The notes under the pieces: generated by a model
What the model was told of the DNA's origin: nothing
The model's input: only the letters and a program-made list of their open reading frames with translations
Databases searched by the model: none
Assembly: GCF_000699445.3 (NCBI RefSeq)
Contig: NC_067200.1
Coordinates: forward strand, 16,994,510 to 17,058,509
Direction: 5' to 3'
Source: Schistosoma haematobium
Lineage: Eukaryota > Platyhelminthes > Trematoda > Strigeidida > Schistosomatidae
Length of the DNA stretch: 64,000 nt
Program-made: the position numbers and the translations under genes
In this document: in pieces, positions 50,101-59,100 of the stretch
Position numbering within the stretch: the stretch's first letter is position 1
Layout of the letters: the number at the start of each line of letters is the position of its first letter

Positions 50101-53100
50101 AGATTAATTAATTAATCCGATTCAGCAGTCATAGATGGATACCAACAATTTTCTCAGTCTATTGCGCTTATATTCAGTTTGAGCACATATACAGTCTAAC
50201 ATGATATACACAAAAACAATCAACAGTTTGACAGACTGCACTGATTAACTGACATTAACAGCTTTATATTGGTCCGATCTCCTCTTTTGAATACAAAACT
50301 CTTTAAAAAACATTACCAAAATTAAATAAGAAATAATGCATACGATAACAATTACTATCGTAATAATTTACTGTGTGTTGAATTAGTGAATGACATAATC
50401 TCATCGATTACGGTTTGTAAAGTATTATTGGTCCAGTGATTGATTCCAGCTCGACTAAGAAGATCAAAGATGAAACTAAATAGAAGTTTTAGAAAAAACG
50501 GATTGCGAATTTTAAACAAACGATAGTAACGTGGGCACATTAACAAATGATTAAATGTTATTACATTGATGACGTTTAAAGGTATATATCATCACTTTTG
50601 AAAACACTGACATTTAGTTAAACGAGTATTATTTTGCGCTACTTTTTTGTTTGAATGATTTATTGTGTAAATTATTACATTTGATTGAAAAGTTATGTTG
50701 ATAAAATGCAGAAAGGGATGGTCGTTTGCGGTCAAATAAATACACACAGTAAATCAAATAGACCATTTGCGCTAATAATTTACAACTATCCGAATCACAG
50801 TTGTAGAGGCTTGTAAAATAAACAGGTACTTATGAATTTAGTTAGCATTCAGGTGTACAGTTTACATAGATTCTTGTTATCTTCATATATGGAACATCTA
50901 AAATATTATATCGTAAGTAATCATTATTTAACTAAAGAATCAGGCTTTATTGAAAGAAACAATTTGAAAATAATATTCTACCTTTTAATGAGGTCGATAA
51001 ATTTCAAACGATGAAGGATACAACTTTGAGCATTCATCCTTCAACTGCATTCAGTGATACAATTGTCAATGAATTTTAATTTATTTATTTAATGCACAGA
51101 GTTTTATATACCACTGAAATTAGTCCCCCCACCTTCCAGCCAAACAAGTTGGTGAAGCCTGATAGGCCTTTCTGGAGAGAAACAGGCCACATCGAAGCAC
51201 GGCACAACTACCAGGGCTAGAATAGCTGCTTTTGTAACCAGTTGGAGTTTGCCCCGTGAGGAGCAACCTCGTACATTACATGTGCCACTTTTGTCAATTT
51301 TTTGTCGTTTTTCCATCCAAGAGTAATTGTGCTGCGTTTCTTTGTGGAGTTCGTAATCCATTTGAGGGTATCGGTCGAGTGGGTGATTAACTCGATCTCT
51401 ACCACCCGGGTTACCACTCACGTTATTTCATGAGTCATTCGTCCCACTATCCAAGAGGCACGACGCGGAGGTGCAAGTCAGATTTCGGACTTAGTAATCA
51501 TATGAAATTATATTAACAAATAAAGTAGTGATTAAATTATTATTATTATTATTATTTAAGAAGCAAATGACTTTCTAGATCCTACAGTATATAATTCAAC
51601 CAACGTGAAAAAATACGGTAATCAATGACCAAATAGTAACTAGCTCTATTTTATATATATCGCCTCATTCCAATAAACAGCTTAAATGACTTTTGACAAA
51701 TTTCGAGACAACCAATGACCACATAGAATAACTTACGCGCCATCTTTGGTAAGACCTTCCGGAGGGACATTTAATTCATCAATTAATCTTTCTAATTCTA
51801 TCAACTGTCCTAACATAAAATAGGTTAGTTATACAACAATGCATACCACTAACCTTTTAATGTAATCATTTTTTCAATGCTCAAAGCTTCAACTAGAAAA
51901 CGAAATAATGTCAAGTGAAATATCATCTTTCAATAAACATAACATACTTGCATTTTCTTCAGGATGTGTCATATCAAACAACCCTTTTCTATTCGTTATA
52001 ACTGAGAGTTTTTGTTCACTATTTTGATTCATGTTGCAGTTACTCTCTGAAAGTTCTATTTCTTGATGCTCCTTAGTATGATCAAATACAACTTCGCACA
52101 CACATTTAACATGTTCAATAGCTGACGCTAATAAAGCAGAACTTAATGTCACTGATGAAGCATCTTCGCACACTTGCTCCTATCCAACAACAAGAATAGA
52201 GCGAGAGAAATGTTTACTGTTGTATTACATTAGCTTCGGTAACTGAACTAGTAAAATCAAAACTGAAAATATAATAAGTATCTAAGCAAGTTCGCTATCA
52301 ACTATAATATTCATAACACTGCATGATAAATCATTGGTAAAAACAAATTCCATCTAACTACATCGCCGCTTATTAATTGAAGTACTATAGGAAAATATTT
52401 CGTGAACATTCGCCTACATTGCAGATCAACGACCAAAAAGTCTATTAACTAATAATATAGTTTAGTATGATTATTTTTAAATATTCCGATGACCATCACA
52501 GAAGAGCAGAGAAGCAAGTGGCGAAATGTATCATAACCATCAAAAGTCAATGACTTCTTGGACTGATGCCATGTCTTGCTTCGAGCAACTCTGGCTTTCT
52601 TTCAACCTGCTCCCACATAAGACATCGCCTACCTTGGTGAGCAGTGGTTGTGCATACTTAACACATGTCCAAACCACATCAGCAGATCAAGATTTACTGC
52701 CCCACCAGTCAATTTGTCATCTTTGTTCAATAACCTATCCCTAAACCAGACATTACTTACTCGGTAGTCCCTAAATACACGAGAGATTGTTCAAAGACAC
52801 CTAACATCAAATACTAGTAGCCTGCGAATATCCTCCATTCTTAATACACAAGTTTCATACCCATACAGTAAAACGGAACAAAAAGATGCGCAGTAAACTT
52901 ATCCTTTGGTTGCCAACGGATATCTCCTTTAAGTCACAAGTAACGCTAGTTGGCAAACATCCACCATACATAGGCCTGTTACAACTCATGGAGAAGCATG
53001 GTCCTCTCACCATCATCCTCCATAAAACTTTCCTAGGCAATCCTTTCCAGTCACTATTCATCCTATTCATGTCTACTTCCAATTGTTGATGCAGTGTGGT

Positions 53101-56100
53101 CTTTGGTCTTCCTCTCCTCTGTTCCCCTTCACGATTTCAAGTTAGCGCTTGCTTCGAGATGCAGTTTGATGATTTCCTCAATCTGTGTCCTATCCAACTC
53201 TCTTATGTCTTTTCCTAATTTCCTCTTCAGATGGAAGCTGGTTTCTTCTCTCCCATAGTGGGCTGTTGTTGATGATGTCCGGCCAACGGAAATTGAGTAT
53301 CTCATGTAGACAATTGTTTATAAATACTTGTACGATTCTGATTATGGTTGTAGTAGTTCTCGAAGTTTCAGCTCCGTACAGTATAACTGTCTTGACGTTC
53401 GGATTGAGGATTCTGAACTTGATTTTGACTGACTGACTGACAGTTGTTTTCAGTTCCATATGTTCTTCAACTGTAGGAGTGAGGCCCTTACATTTACGTC
53501 CGTATCAGATCCTCTTTGTTCATCGATGATGCTACCCATATACGTGAACGTTCCCACCTCTTCCAGAACTTCTCCGTCAAGTGTGATTGGGTTGGTGTTC
53601 TCTGTGTTGCATTTGAGGATGTTGCTTTTTCTCTTGTGTATGTTGAGACCTACTGATGCATACAGAGGCTGCTGCTGCTGCTGCTTCTGCTTCACTGATT
53701 TTCTTGACCTGCATATGTTGATGTGTATGAGATAGAAGAGCCAGATGGTGGGGAAGATTTGTAGCTCAGGTGGATGATTTTGATGGAGTTTTGTTCCCTG
53801 AGCTGGATGGTTTAGTCATGGAGCTTTCATCGTTCAGAAGAAAACAAAACAAAACTCCATGAAAATAGAAAAGCCAGGTGATCTGCGAAGTCCAAATCGT
53901 CTAGTTGTATCCAAGCTATTCATTGTATTCCGTGCTTCCCCTCCGATGTCGAGGTTTTCGTGATCCAGTCAAACACTCGTAGAAAGAGAAAGGTGGAGAA
54001 TAGACAGTCTTGTCTGATTCCGGTCCTTACTGGGAATGCGTCTGTCAGTTGTTCTCGATGCATGACTTTGCAGTGTAGTCCGTCATATGAATTCAGGATG
54101 ATGTTGACGATTTTCTCACATACCCATTACATAGTGTCGAAGAAGTTTCCATAATTTCCTCCTATTCTCACTGTCATATGCTTTCTCATAATCAAGGAAG
54201 TTGATGTATAGTGATGAGTTCCATTCAAATGATTGTTCAACGATGATCCGTAGTGTCGTGATTCGTTCTTTGCACGACAGTCCTTATGGGATCTGACCTG
54301 TTGACCTCGAATTCGAGCGTCCACTGAGTATTTATCCGGTTCAGAAACACTTTATTAAAAACCTTTCCTGGTACTGACAGTGTTGTGATTCTTCACATAT
54401 TCGCTCAGATCTCCTTTTTGGTATAATGATAAGTTATACTTATTTCCAGTCTGTCTGCAGTTGTTCTTCCTCGTGATAAGAACGTGGACCATGTTTGAAG
54501 TTACTTCGACGTCTGGCTTCAGTGCTGTGGCTGGTGTGTTGTCAGGTTCTGCTGCTTTCCCACTTGTGGTTTGTCTGAAGGTCATCCTGATCTCTTCGAT
54601 CGCTGGTGTAGTGACACTAATTAAAAGTTAGTGCGTGCTGGCTGTTATATAGCTGTCTCATATTTCCTTCTCTTACAGCTTAATTCGCCATCGTTACTAG
54701 CTCATCCACGTATTTCTGCTTGTCGGCTCTAATTCTCATCTTTACTTGCTTGCTTGCTTAAAAGTATTCAGCTTGTGCCTTGACTTTCTCTGCTCGTGTT
54801 CGGCTGTTGTTATTTGCCGTTTTCTTGTTCTTCCTATCTTGAATTCAAAACAGGATTTCGATGGAGATCCATTCCTTATGATGATGCTTCTTGCAACCCA
54901 GCACCTCCTGACATGTTGACGTTAGTGCTTCTCTGATCTCTTTCCAGTCGTTCTCCATAATCGTTTCTTCTTCTTCTTCCTGTAGATCCTGTAAGGTTTG
55001 CAAACGGCTGTCGAGAGTTATCTTCAATTCGTTCAGTTTGTCAGTATGTCGAAGGAAGGCTCTACTGAACCTTTGTAATGTTGTTTGTCCAGCTGTCCAA
55101 TCATTCTCTAGCTTCAGTTTCATCATGGCCACCACCAGAGGGTGATCTGAAACTATGTCAGCTCCTCTCTTTTTCCGCATGTCTTCCATTGACTTTCTGA
55201 ATATTTTACTGATGCAAATTTGATAGATCTGGTTATCCGTGGTGTGATCTGGTGAGATTCATGTAGCATTTTGTATGTGTTTATGTGGGAATATTGTGCC
55301 GCCTATCAGCATTTTGTTGAATGCATATAAGTCTGCGAATCTCTCACCATTCTCGTTCCTTTCTCCCCGCCAGTCCATGTCGTCCCATGATATCATCATA
55401 CCGATTGTTGTCCATGCCGACTTTGGCGTTTAGATTTCACATCACGATGGTCAGGTCCTTTTCTGGGCATTTCGCTATGGTCGGTTGCAGACCCTCGTAA
55501 AGCTTATGTTTATCGTCGTCATTGCTATCATTGACGGTTGCATAACATTGGATAACATTTATTGTAATTCTCTCCTCCTTTGTTCTGAATGATGCTTTGA
55601 TGATCCTAGATCCATGAGGTTTCCATCCTATAAGTACTTGTGTATTCATTCACTACATTTGGTGTCGCTGCCAATCAGGAGGGGCGAAGAGTGCTGTTCT
55701 ACGGACGCCATTGCGGACCTGGAGTTAGTTGAAGCGGTCAGGTGCAGGCAATTGACTTTGAGTAGAGTGTTCTGGTGGGATGGTGTTCGATGTAGCGGGT
55801 GCTGTCAACGGAGAGTGGTGGGACGTGCAGCTGCCGGGTGGACATCGGATGTAGATGGCTCAGTATGTCGCTGGAGCACAGTCGGTGAACATCCCGTGAG
55901 CCAGGTGGACGACGGAGCTACAGAGACCGGCGCGTCCAACTCAACTTTTTGACGGAGAGCGTGGCACAGACTGTAAAAAAAGTGGCACAGCAAGCAGAAC
56001 TGCCGCAAGAACGACTGCTTTAAAGGGAGGACGAGTATGTTTTGTGTTACTGATGTCGACAGATATAAGTAGTATGTTGCACCAATAGAATGTGAAATGC

Positions 56101-59100
56101 CTGAAGGTAGAAGACTAAGAACATCGAAGAAAGAGAACGAGAACAAAGAATGATTGATGTGGAAACGAAAGAACCGTGAAATCTGAGACGATTGATTGAC
56201 ATTTCGCAGAAGGAACATTTAAGTTTGATACAGTTGATTGACACCTTGCAAATGAAGAGTCAACTGTATGATTCTCAAATTTTACTAAGAGATTTTGTAA
56301 TTTTATGTCGAAATACATTCTATTGTCACCACTATTGTTCGTGTTCACTACATAATGGAACGGATAAGTCAAGTAATTTATGAATGCAACAAAAGTACAA
56401 GATTGAGCTACGTACAGGTAAAGATTATTATGTTTAAATGGTAAAAATAAGTACGACATATAAACACAAGGCAGTGAAGTTAACTTTTATTTAACTAACT
56501 AAATAGGTATGTAGATCCATCACATAACTTACAATATTATGAGCTTCATCGAAAATAACTGTTGTATTTTCAAGATTAATATTATAAAGACTTCGAATCT
56601 ATGAAATTGAAAAAAATTAACAAATTAAACAAGATGCATGAATATATATACATCTTGTAAATGATTGGCGAGTACTATAACAACTGTGATTATGTAATTG
56701 AAAAATATGATGAATGTAAGTCAAGAAATTGTGAAAATTAAGGTATTTCTAGGAAAAAGATATAATTATCAAGAGCAACCGTTAGGGCCATGATGACGCT
56801 CGAAGTTAGACAGCAGACTTAAAAACAGCTACACCTATATATGTGGCGTAAAATTACTAGCCCTTATATTTTAAGATGTACCAGATAGTGGATTTCGCAA
56901 GTCAGTACTGGGTAAGTTGGTTATAGTAGTATTACTTAGTAATTTGCAATAGTAGTTGATTACCCGTAGTCATGTCACATCTTTTATGACATAACTTTTA
57001 GCTTAGTATTTGAAATGGAACAAAACAGACAATAGGATAGCGCGATCGGTTTTGATTTTTAGTGCTGTGTGATGATTTCGACCGACAGTTGGCACGCGTT
57101 CCACTCTTCCTACCTAAAAGTTGTGAAGATAATAATGATTTCTGCTTAACAGTAATGTGGAAGCCCGTGCCTTAGTCTGCCAGTTCCAATGGCCATGTAA
57201 TAAGAAGTCATACTACCCAACTGTTCAACTTCGGTAGAATAAATAATATTTCGCCTTGACATTAAAGAAAGAGTGGCGATGTTTGAATTTCTAAGGTACA
57301 CTTCCACGTAGGCAAAAATGATTTAGTTATGGAAACCTGTCGTCCGATTTAAGTGTAATCTCTTCGAGCTAGCCAATTTGATTTTTGAGATATGTTGTCA
57401 CATACCATGTTCTAGTATCCAGTATCTATTAGTGTTGAATCTGTTACGAACTTCGGAAATTCATCTCTTTCTTGCTCAATTCTTGTTTTACACCACACTA
57501 TAATAACTGTCATTATTTAGTAGTGTGTTACGTCCAGTCATTTTAAGAACCTGCAACGTTATGTTTTTTTATCTCAGAGATCTGATTATTGCAAATGATT
57601 CAATTTCTCGATCTTTAAATTCGTTTTCATACTTCTAGTGCACTTTCCTCTCTGTTTCTATTATTTTATCACCATTATATCTGTTATTCATTTGAGTTTT
57701 GTTAATTCACAACAGCTTGCCTATTTTAAAGTGATAGGTGTCATTTTATCATTGTTATTCCCTAGTACCCTTGAAAAAGGCGTGTGTTATCCTCTAATTT
57801 ATAGCATATTTTGTAATTTTCCTCATATACAATTATTTGAAAGCCATACTCTATTTTTGACTGTTCTTTTGGTGGCACAATCGACATCGGGCAACCTCTC
57901 GATTAGAGATTTACAAACCTCATTTCTAATTGTGGTTTTTGTACCAGTTCCCTGTTCCACATACATTTCATGTTATGATTTTGTGCGCTACACGATTATC
58001 GAATTAGAATCCTAAAAAGGATTACTAGATTCGTTAGTAAAACGTACCCGTAGTCGATTTATGTTAAAAGACTGTTATGACTTCTGGAATATATATTAGA
58101 TATGGTTCTACAGTAAATATAAGTTGCTTAGGTTCAAACTAACAGAAAAAATGATAAAAAAGCTACAGCAATCAATTTTCAGTACATACCAAAACAATAG
58201 AGACTGGTTCAATTCAGTATAAGCAAACCTGATAAAAATTGCATCAACTAAGTAGAAAATACTTAGATTACAATTAACATGTAAAGGTGAACCTTGAGTA
58301 CATTGACGATTCAATCAGAGTAGAGAAAGCTACTTCAATGTTTTTGGTTATTTATTCTCTGAAGAAGTGACTTACACTAAGTCACGAAACGTCAGAAAAT
58401 CCAATTTTCTACTCATTGGGATATTACAAATATATTATTTTTATTTATATCAATGTTATAATGCACATTCCGATAGTTAGTGACGTTTATCGAAACATCA
58501 AAGCGAGTTATTCTTTATCAGTCATACTGAGTTTAATTTTAATGAAGAAAATATTATCAAGTACTTCAAAAACATTAAATTCCTGTGAACAACATTAACT
58601 TTCAAATGAAAATGAAATGATTGTGCATGGATTTAAAGAAATACATGACACAGTAGTATTTCACTACAATGTTTTTAGGGTTAGGATTTTGCTTAATTTT
58701 AGGATTAGGTATATGGTTTAGGGATTAGGAGTGAGGATTTAGTATTAAAAGTTATGGTTTAGATAAACTAACCCCGAACCACGATCCTAATCTCAAATTT
58801 TAACTGTTAGGAAACTATGGATGACCGTAAAATGTTCATTAATCATGTTAAGACAATGTATTCTTTGTAAATTCTTTAGTTTTACACAATAATTTATTCA
58901 CTCATGTTTGCTACTTCCTGATCTTTTGAACTGGTTCAAGATGTCATTGTCGTTCGAGAGTATAATTTAGACTAACCACCACTAAAATGAAAGAATAAAT
59001 CTTGGAATAAAAGTCGAGTTACTGTTAAGTAGCATAGTTATCATACACAAATCTCACAGGAATCCTGTAAATTCGATGAGCAGGTCGCTAAGCCGCCTTT

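Noticed and set aside
57638..58015. Plus-strand 125-codon hydrophobic open frame in an RTEL1 intron
   Set aside because: Phe/Ile/Leu content simply reflects T-rich DNA; no start context, splice sites or homology.
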